A stretch of DNA of 64,000 nucleotides from an uncultured Clostridia bacterium (GTDB lineage: Bacteria > Bacillota > Clostridia > Christensenellales > Borkfalkiaceae): NCBI GenBank assembly GCA_944376455.1, contig CALWCO010000001.1, positions 1-64,000 on the forward strand, given 5' to 3'. Below the pieces are notes generated by a model, which saw only the letters and a list, made by a program, of their open reading frames with translations, made no database searches and was not told where the DNA came from. Shown here in pieces: positions 16,246 to 25,302 of this stretch. A program made the translations under genes and the position numbers. Within the stretch, counting starts at the first letter, position 1, and every line of letters begins with the position of its first letter.

Positions 16246-18978
16246 TTAAGCCGCCCAACCGATCAGGCGCTGATGCCACATCGCCGCGCCGACCGTATAA
16301 TTCACGCCGTTGAGATTGGCAATCAACTCGCCCGAACCGCCGATGGTCTCCTCGACGCCGTCGGATGCGAAGCTGCTCTGCGCACCGTCCGCCGTGTAGG
16401 TATAGGTCAGTTCGTACATCTCATAATGTCCGTCCGCCGCTTTCAGGAGGTACCAGCCCTTGCTGGTCGAATCCTGCGAGGAATCGGAAGACGCGGGGCG
16501 TTCGGTGACGTACAGTTCCAGTCGGTCGCCCGCCGCGCTCTGCGTGAAATCGATCTTATGCGTTTCCCAAGGCACGTCCGGAATGGTGAAGATCTGATAT
16601 TTCGCCGTTACGGTCGGATCTTCGTTGTAGGACACCGTGATGTCGTGTACGCCGATAAAGGACATGTCGGGCTGTGAAACGGTGTATTCCGCCGCGCTCA
16701 GGGTCTGACGGGTGCCGTCGGTATATTTGAGGCTGACGGTCAGGTTTGCCGAAGAGAACGTGCCCTTCACGAGATATTCACGGGTGGCCTTGGAATAGTC
16801 TACTTCAAGATAATCGAATTCGCGCGCCCAGTGCATGACGACTTTATGCCACTCGGTCTGCGGCGCGGTGAACTGCGCACCCGCATAGGAGACGAAGAGC
16901 GCGCCGTTATCGGCGGAAGCCTGATCGTTGAGCACGCTCGCCGTCAGACTGCTCTCGTCCGAAGTGAAGGTGCTCACCCAACCCGCGGGATCATAGGTAT
17001 ATCCGAAGGAGAACATTTCGCTTCCCCCTGCGGACGTCGTGTAGACATAGTAGCCGTTCGCCGAAGCGGGATCGGCATCGGTCGTGCTGTTGCGTTCATG
17101 GATGTACAGCGCGAGACTGCTGCCGTCGCCCGTGCGGTTTTCAAAGTTCAGCACTCGATCGGCAAGATCGGAGGCGGGCAGGACGACGATGGTATAGGTA
17201 TATTCCGCCTCTCCGTCGGTCAAAGTAACGGTTTTCACCCCCTCGCCCGTCATATCGGGCATCTCTTCCACGGTAAACTCGGTGGTGACGTCCGTTTGTC
17301 CGCCGTTTTCGTCCCAGCGCACCAGTCTGACGCCGTCCGCACTGAACGCTTCTCCGACGGAATAAACGGTCTTTGCGCCCGAAACGTCGAGCGTTTCGCC
17401 CGTGACGAACACGTCATAGCGCACGGTGAGAACCTGATAGGGATTGTCCTCCGTCGGGTTGCCGTAAGAGACGGTAACCGTCTTGGGGCCGATGGAATTG
17501 AGCAAAGGCGCGGAAACGGTGTATTCGGTGGGCGCGAGCACGCGCGTGCCGCCGTTCCACAGCTCTGCCGTCACCGTCAGCCCCTCGGCGGAAAACCTTT
17601 CACCCAAGGAATAAACGGTCTTTGCGGAAGAGGTATCGACGGTGATGCTCTTCGCGTCCACGCCATGCTTGATGCCTTCCAGTTCGGCGAGCTTCGCCTT
17701 GCCGTAAATTTCCAGCGTAACGTTCCCCGAACGGGCATAGGGATAGTAAATTTCAAAATTCACGCCGTCCGAAACGCCCGATCCATGGGGATCTGCGCCG
17801 TTCCCGTCCCACCAGGTAACATTGCTGTCGAAAAATATGTTGCAAGTATTGATGACGCCGTTATACGCCCACATGGTAACGTTGTTTCCGTCATAATACC
17901 CCCAGGCGTCATAATACCCCCAGGTGCCCTGCTGTTTGTGTCTGACGCCGTTGCCGTCCACCCAGGTAACCTTGAAGCCGCCCTCGTTGGCGGTCGTCGC
18001 GCCCTTGATCCAGTAGAAATCCATGGTTGCGGACGTGCCGTCCGTTCCGATGACGTTTTCTGTATGGAAAGCCATCGGATATACCGTGACCGAATATTCC
18101 GCCGACACGTCGCCGTAAGACACCTTGACCGCCTTGGCGCCCGCCGTGGACGTATCCACGGGATCGAAGGAATAATTGCCTATATAGGTCGTGCCGTAAG
18201 GATTTTCGGACGTGGCGTCGGCGGCAGAATTGTTGGTCACGTTGATGCCCGCGGGATAGAACGTTTCGCCCACGCCGTAATAGGTCGCCGCCTGCGATGT
18301 GTCGATGGCGATGCCCTCGACGGCAAAGGTGAATCCGCCCGTCGCGCGGCCCGCCGTAACGGTGGCGTTATGGATGCCGGGAACACCCATTTCCGAAGAA
18401 GTCAAGGTGAACTGTTCGGGTTGCAGTCGCACGACGGTATCGTACTCGGAAGGCTTTTCCATGGTCTCGGGCGTGCCGGCAAGATCCGCCCAGACTTCGA
18501 TGCCCGTCTTGTCAAGTTCGGTTTCATTCTGCGCATAGATGAGTTTTTCGTCGCCGTCATTGGGACGTACGTCGAGGTGACGGACGGCAAAAACTTCAAT
18601 GGTATAGCTGCCGCGGTAGAGAACGGTGCCCTCCTGCCAGGAGATGACGACGGGTTTGACGCCCGCGGTATCCATATCCGCTTCCACGGTGCATTCTTCA
18701 AGGGAAGGCGTTACCGTTTTGCCCTCTTTGGTAACGACTTTGACCGACACGCCCGTCGTGTCGACGGCTTCGCCGACGATGTATTCCGTGCGGGTCGTTT
18801 CGTCTGTCAGTTCGGTCTCGGTGTCGATGGTGACTTCTGCCGACAGGATCTCGGTGATTTCCGTCGAAAGAATACCCTGTCCCGCCCAGACGGCGGCAAC
18901 GGAAAAGGCAATGAGACACACCAGCGCGAGCGCGCCGTATACGATCCATAAGATTTGTTTTTTTCTGAGCTCGGTCAT
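16246..18978 (-). CDS. Membrane-anchored protein with about six bacterial Ig-like repeats
   Basis: The 910-residue protein begins with a short cytosolic Lys-rich part and one membrane segment (about 10-32), so the remainder is outside the cell. About six repeats resemble bacterial Ig-like group 3 domains, each with a DTS...TVYSxGExF...GxxV...TVxVSYG pattern (for example near 440-520 and 525-600). Between and after them lies a distinct module of about 110 residues present twice (near 610-725 and 800-910), with a LALYIHER / LELYVTER core. No catalytic motif was seen. It may bind glycan or act as a scaffold. Its start overlaps the upstream four-helix gene by 4 bases and has GGAGGTG upstream. Confidence 0.8.
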   Translation of the reverse strand: MTELRKKQILWIVYGALALVCLIAFSVAAVWAGQGILSTEITEILSAEVTIDTETELTDETTRTEYIVGEAVDTTGVSVKVVTKEGKTVTPSLEECTVEADMDTAGVKPVVISWQEGTVLYRGSYTIEVFAVRHLDVRPNDGDEKLIYAQNETELDKTGIEVWADLAGTPETMEKPSEYDTVVRLQPEQFTLTSSEMGVPGIHNATVTAGRATGGFTFAVEGIAIDTSQAATYYGVGETFYPAGINVTNNSAADATSENPYGTTYIGNYSFDPVDTSTAGAKAVKVSYGDVSAEYSVTVYPMAFHTENVIGTDGTSATMDFYWIKGATTANEGGFKVTWVDGNGVRHKQQGTWGYYDAWGYYDGNNVTMWAYNGVINTCNIFFDSNVTWWDGNGADPHGSGVSDGVNFEIYYPYARSGNVTLEIYGKAKLAELEGIKHGVDAKSITVDTSSAKTVYSLGERFSAEGLTVTAELWNGGTRVLAPTEYTVSAPLLNSIGPKTVTVSYGNPTEDNPYQVLTVRYDVFVTGETLDVSGAKTVYSVGEAFSADGVRLVRWDENGGQTDVTTEFTVEEMPDMTGEGVKTVTLTDGEAEYTYTIVVLPASDLADRVLNFENRTGDGSSLALYIHERNSTTDADPASANGYYVYTTSAGGSEMFSFGYTYDPAGWVSTFTSDESSLTASVLNDQASADNGALFVSYAGAQFTAPQTEWHKVVMHWAREFDYLEVDYSKATREYLVKGTFSSANLTVSLKYTDGTRQTLSAAEYTVSQPDMSFIGVHDITVSYNEDPTVTAKYQIFTIPDVPWETHKIDFTQSAAGDRLELYVTERPASSDSSQDSTSKGWYLLKAADGHYEMYELTYTYTADGAQSSFASDGVEETIGGSGELIANLNGVNYTVGAAMWHQRLIGWAA

Positions 18979-19484
18979 ACGTTTTCACCTCCGAACAGGG
19001 GAGAAAGCAAGCCGTTCCCCGCTTTGACGGCGGGAAAGAACGCCCCGACGATCAGGCAAACCACGGCAACCACATAGAAGATCATGCCGCGGATGACGCT
19101 GGGCACGCCCACGGCGTTCGCCTCGACGTTGCCCATGTTTCCGACCGTGAAATAGATGCCGATATTGGAGAGGCAGGGCGAGACGTACGCCACCGCCGCG
19201 AGGATCAGAAGCACGATCGACGCACACAGCGGGAACACGTTGCCGAACTGGTCACCCATGAGCAACGCATTGACGATCTGGAACGCGATGAGCGCAAAAG
19301 CAAAGCCCGTCAGCACGATGACCCATCTGTCCACGGGATAGTCAAACGCGGACATGGTATGGAAATAATTGACAAATCCGACAATCGAGAGCACCAATGC
19401 CGCGATCAGCAGAAAGAGCGCGGGACGGAGACTTTTGACAAGCCGTAAGCCGACGTTTTTGTTCTTCGCGGAGATTTCACGCAT
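18975..19484 (-). CDS. Four-helix membrane protein of unknown function
   Basis: The 169-residue protein has four hydrophobic segments, near 22-40, 54-75, 82-102 and 132-152, and a short loop with SPCLSNIGIYFTVGN. I do not recognise a family. Overlaps on both sides (8 bases with the GH3 gene, 4 bases with the Ig-like gene) show tight coupling. This suggests a membrane component of the same surface assembly. Confidence 0.75.
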   Translation of the reverse strand: MREISAKNKNVGLRLVKSLRPALFLLIAALVLSIVGFVNYFHTMSAFDYPVDRWVIVLTGFAFALIAFQIVNALLMGDQFGNVFPLCASIVLLILAAVAYVSPCLSNIGIYFTVGNMGNVEANAVGVPSVIRGMIFYVVAVVCLIVGAFFPAVKAGNGLLSPLFGGENV

Positions 19485-22400
19485 TTATTCCACCCCCCTT
19501 CCCGCTCTTTTCTTTGCGGAAATGCACGAACACGCTGAGCGCCGCGCCGCCTGCCGCCAATGCGCCGAACACACAGCCGACGGCAATGATGACGGGCTGC
19601 CACCAGGACATGCCCGTATCCACGACGAAGTCGGGATCGATGCCGTTGAGCGCACTGCTGTTGGCAATGGCGTACAAATAATAGTGCATATTGTCCCTGA
19701 GTGCCTGACACATGACGGGATCGGACGCCACTTTATTCTGATCGTTGTACTCTTTCCAGTAATTGCTCAAGAGAGACTGCGGTCCCGTGGACGCCATGAA
19801 GGTAACGTTGTTGACGACCGCGTCCTCGACAGTGAAGAACTCACCCGTGACGACCATGTCCGAAGAACTCAGGCCTTTGAATTGCCATTCGCCGCGCAGG
19901 ATGTTCTTCATGACGCCCGTATGCGCGTTGACGCCCGTAACCCCCACGCGGGAGAAGGAAGTCATCATGCCGAGGGAAGTGATTTCGTTGCCTGCACTGT
20001 TGACATAGACGGCATCCTCGACGATGCCCTCAAAGCCCCGCAATTCCAGCTCACGCGCGGACTGCTCCTCCATGAATTGGGACAGCCCTTCGCGATAGGA
20101 CTCCTGCGTGTTGAAAGCGAAATGCTTGGCCGCCAGAATGGCGCCTTTTTGCAACCCGCCGTAAATGAACGCCGCGCCCGTCAGGTTGGTCAGCATGGGA
20201 TCTTCGCTGTAGTACTCGTGGTTACGCGAATTGAAGGGCGTGCGGTGCAAGTTCATGCCGGGCGCCCAAATCATGGCGTTGCCGCTCCAGATCATATCTT
20301 CGCCGTACATTTTGCCCTGTTCCTCGACCAGTTTCTGATTGAAAGTGGCGGCCGTGGTGGGCTCACAGGGCATATCGCTGGACATATAATTATAGTTCGG
20401 ATCATTTCGGGTCACGGCATAAGGCCCCGCCGTCTTTGCCTTTGAGCCGATGGAACGGGTTACATTGCCATTCGGACCGTCGATCTGCCACGCCACGGGC
20501 GAATTGACCGATACGATGGCCTCGTTCTCCGTGCCGCCGTAAGGCGAGAGGAACCACGCCTCATAGAAAGTGACCTGATCGAGGAGGTAGTCCCACTGTT
20601 CGTCGTCAAAATCCTTGAGTTTCATTTCGGCGACGTTCATGTTTTCCATGGGCTGACCGTTCTCGTCCACGTCCTGTGTATGGTCATAACCGAACACAAC
20701 GTCGGAAGAACCCGTCTGGAACTTATAGACATCGTTGTTCAGGTGATCGATCATCTCGTCCGTTACCGTGAGGTTGGTGTACGTTCTGGGGAAGGTACCC
20801 GACCAATCGTTGCGGGTCAGATAGGTCACCGTATTGGCCTTATAATAATTATAATCGGCGTTCTGCATCCGGTTCTGCACGATGTTGCCGTCCTCGTTGG
20901 TGCGGGCGATGAGAGAGGAATTGACGCCGTCGGCGTCCGCCGTCCAGCCTTCCGTATCCGATGTGTCCCATACGATCGCGCCCTTTTCATTGACGGACGC
21001 GCCCTCTTCCGAATAGATCAAATCCTCGTTCACGGCATTGCCTTCGAGCGCAATGATGTTGTTGAGCGCCTCATGCGCACCGTTGCCGATGCCGAAGTAA
21101 TATTTTCCGCTTTCAAGGATATATCCGCCCGTAACGCCGTCATGCGCCGCGGTCTTGTCATAGCTGGCGATGTATTTCAGATCTCCCGTAACGGTGACCG
21201 TAACGGGTTCGTCCTCGGGCGCAAGCTCGACTTTCGTATAGTTCAGAAGCTGTACCGCCGACTTTTCCACGCCGTGATCGATGTCATACTGCGTGTACGG
21301 AGACTGCACATAGAGCTGCACGACGTGCTGCGCGGTATAATCCCCCACGTTGTCCACCGTCACGTCCACCGAAACAGTCTTGTTTTCAAGATCGACTTTC
21401 AGGCTGCCCGGCACGATCTCTTCGGTAAATTGAGAATACGTCATGCCGTAACCGAAGGAATAGGCGACTTCGTCCTCATACCGCCATGCGCCGCCCGTGG
21501 AAGATCCGACGGCCGAACTTGCGTCGCCGCGATTGTATACCGCGTCGGCATAGCGGGTTTCATAATAGCGATAGCCCGTGTACAAGCCCTCGGCGAGCAC
21601 GACATAGTGTTCGCTGTTGGCACGCCAGGCAATCTGACTGTAAGAACTTTTATTCTGCCAGGCGATGTCGGTGCCGTCCGCCGCTTCCACGCCGAAATTC
21701 TGCGCCGCAGGCGAATCGGAGGCGGCGACCGCATGGATGTCGGGCAGTTTCCCCGACGGAGAAAGCTCGCCCGCCAGAAGCTGCGCCACGCCGTCCATGC
21801 CATAGGCGCCCGGCAGGCCGATCCACATGACCGCATCCACGTCTTCGTCATTTTTCAGTTCGTCCGTCTCCATGGCAACCGCGCTGCAAAGGAGCACGAC
21901 GACCTTGTCGGAGATCTGATTCGCAACGTCGATGAGGTTTCTTTCGCTGTCCGAAAGGCCGAGCGCGCAGGTCGCGCCGTCGTTGGCAGCAAGACCGTTT
22001 TGTCCGGGGAAGTATTCCCGTCCCTCGCCGCTCGAACGGAACAAAAAGACGATTGCGGCGTCCGAATAGTTCTCATAGTCCCCGCACTCTGCCAGCGTCA
22101 TGGACGGTTCGTTGATCGAAAATGGTCCGCCCTGCGAGCCGTTGGCTTCGCTGCCGTTGACATAGTTGGGGAAATCTTTTCCGTTATACGCCGCCTGCGC
22201 GGTCGGATTGATCTGAATGTTCCTGCTTTCCAACGCATTTTCAAGCGTGATCGGCAGACGGATCGTGCCGTCCGACGTGGTGACCGTCTGTTCATAGATC
22301 GGACTGCCCGTCAGACCGCCGTATACACCGAGTTTTTTGCCCTGCCCCTGATCGCGCAGGTTGCCCGACGTGTCATAGGTATACGCGGCCGAACCGAGAA

Positions 22401-22728
22401 GGGTGACGTTGATCTGCTCTTGAGAGCCCGCTGTGCGCAGAGGCAGAGCGGCATTGTCATTTTTCAGCAGTACGCTGCCCTCCGCCGTGATGCGCGTCGC
22501 AAGGGCGCGGCGCGCCGTCAGCATCTCCGTGGTGCTCTTATAATCCGAGTTGAAAGCATACGCACTCGCGTCGGCGCTCCCCGCCGTGCCGCCGGACACG
22601 AGAATGCTGTCCACAACGCTCTTATAGTCGCCGCCCGATGCGATGGTATACGCTCCGAATACGAGCGCGCACAGGAATGCAAACAACGCACTCAGTCCGC
22701 GAAAGAGAAGTTCTCCTTTCTTTGTCAT
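19477..22728 (-). CDS. Circularly permuted GH3 glycosidase, anchored at both ends
   Basis: The 1083-residue protein carries both GH3 domains in reversed order. The C-type alpha/beta sandwich comes first (GSVLLKNDNAALPL near 80, VDAVMWIGLPG further on), then a fibronectin-III-like domain near 440-540. The TIM-barrel-type part follows (WAPGMNLHRTPF near 821, AAKHFAFN near 869), with the probable nucleophile Asp in GLSSSDM near 956. A membrane segment lies near each end (about 8-30 and 1035-1058), so the enzyme domain is held outside the cell like a loop. A beta-glucosidase-type activity is typical of the family; the substrate is unknown. AAGGAGG precedes the start. It is the first gene of the surface operon. 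Confidence 0.85.
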   Translation of the reverse strand: MTKKGELLFRGLSALFAFLCALVFGAYTIASGGDYKSVVDSILVSGGTAGSADASAYAFNSDYKSTTEMLTARRALATRITAEGSVLLKNDNAALPLRTAGSQEQINVTLLGSAAYTYDTSGNLRDQGQGKKLGVYGGLTGSPIYEQTVTTSDGTIRLPITLENALESRNIQINPTAQAAYNGKDFPNYVNGSEANGSQGGPFSINEPSMTLAECGDYENYSDAAIVFLFRSSGEGREYFPGQNGLAANDGATCALGLSDSERNLIDVANQISDKVVVLLCSAVAMETDELKNDEDVDAVMWIGLPGAYGMDGVAQLLAGELSPSGKLPDIHAVAASDSPAAQNFGVEAADGTDIAWQNKSSYSQIAWRANSEHYVVLAEGLYTGYRYYETRYADAVYNRGDASSAVGSSTGGAWRYEDEVAYSFGYGMTYSQFTEEIVPGSLKVDLENKTVSVDVTVDNVGDYTAQHVVQLYVQSPYTQYDIDHGVEKSAVQLLNYTKVELAPEDEPVTVTVTGDLKYIASYDKTAAHDGVTGGYILESGKYYFGIGNGAHEALNNIIALEGNAVNEDLIYSEEGASVNEKGAIVWDTSDTEGWTADADGVNSSLIARTNEDGNIVQNRMQNADYNYYKANTVTYLTRNDWSGTFPRTYTNLTVTDEMIDHLNNDVYKFQTGSSDVVFGYDHTQDVDENGQPMENMNVAEMKLKDFDDEQWDYLLDQVTFYEAWFLSPYGGTENEAIVSVNSPVAWQIDGPNGNVTRSIGSKAKTAGPYAVTRNDPNYNYMSSDMPCEPTTAATFNQKLVEEQGKMYGEDMIWSGNAMIWAPGMNLHRTPFNSRNHEYYSEDPMLTNLTGAAFIYGGLQKGAILAAKHFAFNTQESYREGLSQFMEEQSARELELRGFEGIVEDAVYVNSAGNEITSLGMMTSFSRVGVTGVNAHTGVMKNILRGEWQFKGLSSSDMVVTGEFFTVEDAVVNNVTFMASTGPQSLLSNYWKEYNDQNKVASDPVMCQALRDNMHYYLYAIANSSALNGIDPDFVVDTGMSWWQPVIIAVGCVFGALAAGGAALSVFVHFRKEKSGKGGGINA

Positions 22729-22756
22729 ATTTCCTCCTTGATTTCTTCCTGCCGAC

Positions 22757-22780
22757 GGAAAAATCCGATCCGATTTTTCC
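22757..22780 (-). promoter_or_regulatory. Inverted repeat in the GH3 leader, candidate operator
   Basis: GGAAAAATC and GATTTTTCC form a 9-bp inverted repeat with a 6-base spacer, lying between the predicted start site and the ribosome binding site. It could be an operator or a weak leader hairpin. Confidence 0.4.
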
Positions 22781-22795
22781 CGTTCTTACCTGCAG

Positions 22796-22824
22796 ATTGT
22801 AACATCCTGTTATTGACGTGTCAA
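22796..22824 (-). promoter_or_regulatory. Promoter of the GH3 surface operon with overlapping palindrome
   Basis: On the minus strand TTGACA (22819-22824) and TACAAT (22796-22801) are 17 bases apart. A palindrome TATTGACGTGTCAATA (22811-22826; 7-bp arms, 2-base centre) covers the -35 box, which is where a repressor would block polymerase. Confidence 0.75.
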
Positions 22825-22909
22825 TATGAAAGTGCGATTTGATTGATATTTTTGCATATAGTCAGATGCTTACGCAAAAATCGATCATAAACACGCATAA
22901 GTGTGCACT

Positions 22910-25030
22910 TTACTCCTCCGGGAACAATCCTTTCGTGGTTAAAAAATCAACTTCCCCCGTCGTCCCCGTCTGTCCGTGCGCATTGACGGCAAAAGAGATC
23001 CTGCTCTCGACGTGGACGTGAAACCGCTTGATCGCAATGTGCGTGAGGGAAATGCCTGCCCTTTCGGGGCACTCCACGGCATGATCGCACAGCTTGACGT
23101 TGTCGCAAGCCGGCGCGCTCTGGTTGCACATCGTGTTGACGTAATAGACGCCCAGCGCCAGAGCGGTATGCGTGCGCACGTCGTCGGATATTTTATAGCT
23201 CGCGTATCCGTTGTACCGCACTCCCTTCCACTCGCTCGTCCAGGACGCCTGATCGGGGGCGTCGTACGGCGTTTCGGACTGGTAGAAAAAAACAAAGCCG
23301 TTCTCTCCGTTCCAGACCGTCTGATATTCCTGAAAATGTTCGACCATCAGGCCGTATACCGTCACGTTGTCGCCGTTGACCGTGACCCCGTTCGCCGCAC
23401 GATTGAAATCCCATCCGACCGCATCCCAGCCGTACCCTTCGGAATTGTTCGGATCGAGTCCGTGATCGGCCCGCCAGACCCAGAAATTATCCCCGATCAC
23501 GTCGGAAGAATGAATGACCAGACAGCTTTCGACGTTTGTCCGCTCCGTCGTATCCCCGCCAGCGCGGAAAAATACGTCGGCCAGAAGAACGGGGTCGGCG
23601 GCGTGGGAGCGGGCCGCACCTTCCTCCCCTGCCACCAGCAGATTTTTCGAGTTCTTCCCCGCATCGAAAAGGAGTCCCGCGACCGTCACGCCGTCCACGT
23701 CCGCCACGCGCATGCACGCGTCCGCATTATCCTCCGCGATTGCCAGCGTCGCAAGCCCCATGCCCAGAACGACGGTATCTTTGCGCGTCACTTCGATCGC
23801 CGAAGAAAGGGAATAGAATCCTGGCGTGAACAGGAGATGTTTTCCCGCCGACAAAGCGGCGTTCAGACTGTCAGACGTATCCGTTTCGGGATGCGCGACA
23901 TAAAACTCCGTCAATGGGATAAATTCCCCTGCCGCCGCGCCGTTGGCCCAGGAAACACCTGCGGCATTCTGGCGCAAAGACGGAACGAATACGCCGTAAC
24001 CGCGTTCCCCGTCAAAGACAAGATAGGGCTTCTCCCGCATGACGGTGACCCGATCGAGGACGGTGGTATGCGTATTGTCCGCGATTGCCGCCTGCGCCCA
24101 GTCGGGAGACGGAATGCCGCCCGACGGCGATTGCACGCCCGCAAAGGCCATGTTCATGTTGGCGTGGTTCCATTTTGCCAACCAGCACCCCCGCGCCAGC
24201 CATTGCTGTTGGGACGCGGGATTGACGGTGCCCAACACCGTGCTGTCCGCCAGAAAACCGCCCGAAGACGCCCCGACGTCGCACAGAAGCAGATCGCCGT
24301 CGAACTGTATGCGACGCAAAGAGGTCGCCTGCGACACGGCCCAGGTCGAATTTTCCCGCACGCGGAAATTTTCCGCCGTCCGCCAGAAATTGATGAGCGC
24401 ATGCTGCGTATCCGTGCGGGCGGACGTCTGCAGTCTGCCGAAGCAGACTTCTCCCGGTTGCATACCCAGTCCGCTCACGGAAGTGTAATAACCGACCCTG
24501 ACCGTCACGTCCGAATAATCCCCGGGCGCAAAGAGAACGGCGTGACGGTCGGCGGAAAACTCCGTTCTTTCCGTCGCCGCGTACAACCCGTCAAAGTATG
24601 CCTGTATCTCCGCCTCGTCGTCCTTTTCGGAAAAGACGCGCACGGAAGAGGAGCCGAATGTATCATAAAGATAGGAAAAAGGAGCCGAAAAAGCGATTTC
24701 CTCCCCGTCGCGCACCGCCGCGGCGCGGTAATACAGCGCGGGATCGGCAGCGCGGTAGACCCCGTCCTTCACCTCGGCTACCCTTTCATACGCCCCTTCT
24801 TTGTCTTCGCTCGCATAAACGGCGAACGAGTCGGCCTTTGCCCCTTCCAGGCTCCAGCGGCAGACCAGTCCGCCGTCCTCATAGGCCGCACGCAAACCGA
24901 CGGTGAAATCTTTCTCCCCGTCCGAACAGGCTACCAAACAGAGCGCGCATATACCGCAAATCAGGCAAATCGCCCCCGCAAACAATCGCACGGCAAGCGA
25001 CTTTCCGATCGATTTTCTCTTTTCTCGCAA
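22910..25030 (-). CDS. Secreted lipoprotein with a probable right-handed beta-helix domain
   Basis: The 706-residue protein has a type II signal peptide with lipobox LVAC and lipidated Cys near 35, followed by a short fibronectin-like segment. From about 120 on it shows the repeating short beta-strand pattern of pectate-lyase/GH55-type beta-helices (VLFAPGDY, LLFTPGFYSLSSAI, VTVAGLLFDAG, VTVNGDNVTVYGLMVEHF). I infer polysaccharide binding or cleavage at the surface; the exact family and substrate are not certain. It has its own promoter and lies upstream of the GH3 operon and divergent from a DeoR-type regulator. Confidence 0.75.
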   Translation of the reverse strand: MREKRKSIGKSLAVRLFAGAICLICGICALCLVACSDGEKDFTVGLRAAYEDGGLVCRWSLEGAKADSFAVYASEDKEGAYERVAEVKDGVYRAADPALYYRAAAVRDGEEIAFSAPFSYLYDTFGSSSVRVFSEKDDEAEIQAYFDGLYAATERTEFSADRHAVLFAPGDYSDVTVRVGYYTSVSGLGMQPGEVCFGRLQTSARTDTQHALINFWRTAENFRVRENSTWAVSQATSLRRIQFDGDLLLCDVGASSGGFLADSTVLGTVNPASQQQWLARGCWLAKWNHANMNMAFAGVQSPSGGIPSPDWAQAAIADNTHTTVLDRVTVMREKPYLVFDGERGYGVFVPSLRQNAAGVSWANGAAAGEFIPLTEFYVAHPETDTSDSLNAALSAGKHLLFTPGFYSLSSAIEVTRKDTVVLGMGLATLAIAEDNADACMRVADVDGVTVAGLLFDAGKNSKNLLVAGEEGAARSHAADPVLLADVFFRAGGDTTERTNVESCLVIHSSDVIGDNFWVWRADHGLDPNNSEGYGWDAVGWDFNRAANGVTVNGDNVTVYGLMVEHFQEYQTVWNGENGFVFFYQSETPYDAPDQASWTSEWKGVRYNGYASYKISDDVRTHTALALGVYYVNTMCNQSAPACDNVKLCDHAVECPERAGISLTHIAIKRFHVHVESRISFAVNAHGQTGTTGEVDFLTTKGLFPEE

Positions 25031-25084
25031 AACAACCTCCCCCGCCCCGAAAAAAACATCGGAAACGAATACGTTATTTCGTAC

Positions 25085-25113
25085 ACCATATCACACCGAC
25101 GAAAAATTGTCAA
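25085..25113 (-). promoter_or_regulatory. Promoter of the beta-helix lipoprotein gene
   Basis: On the minus strand TTGACA (25108-25113) and TATGGT (25085-25090) are 17 bases apart, with the gene start about 55 bases further on. Confidence 0.65.
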
Positions 25114-25140
25114 TGGCACGCGGCAAATTGCTTGAATTTT

Positions 25141-25176
25141 TGTTTGACCGAGCAGAAAAATAAATAATGTCAAACA
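25141..25176. promoter_or_regulatory. Inverted repeat between divergent promoters, candidate DeoR operator
   Basis: TGTTTGAC (25141-25148) and GTCAAACA (25169-25176) are perfect 8-bp inverted arms 20 bases apart. They lie between the two divergent promoters, a typical place for the operator of the adjacent DeoR-family regulator. Confidence 0.5.
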
Positions 25177-25244
25177 GAAAAAATCAAAAACAATCATTTA
25201 TCCTACATAACGCCGCTTGAAATTCAAAGATTTTTTTGATTTTC

Positions 25245-25274
25245 TTGACAAATTTTGCGTGATTGTGCTATAAT
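25245..25274 (+). promoter_or_regulatory. Strong promoter of the DeoR-family regulator
   Basis: TTGACA (25245-25250) and TATAAT (25269-25274) are 18 bases apart, with TGC immediately before the -10 box. Confidence 0.85.
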
Positions 25275-25302
25275 AATACCAATACGGAAAAGGGGCAGAA
25301 AA

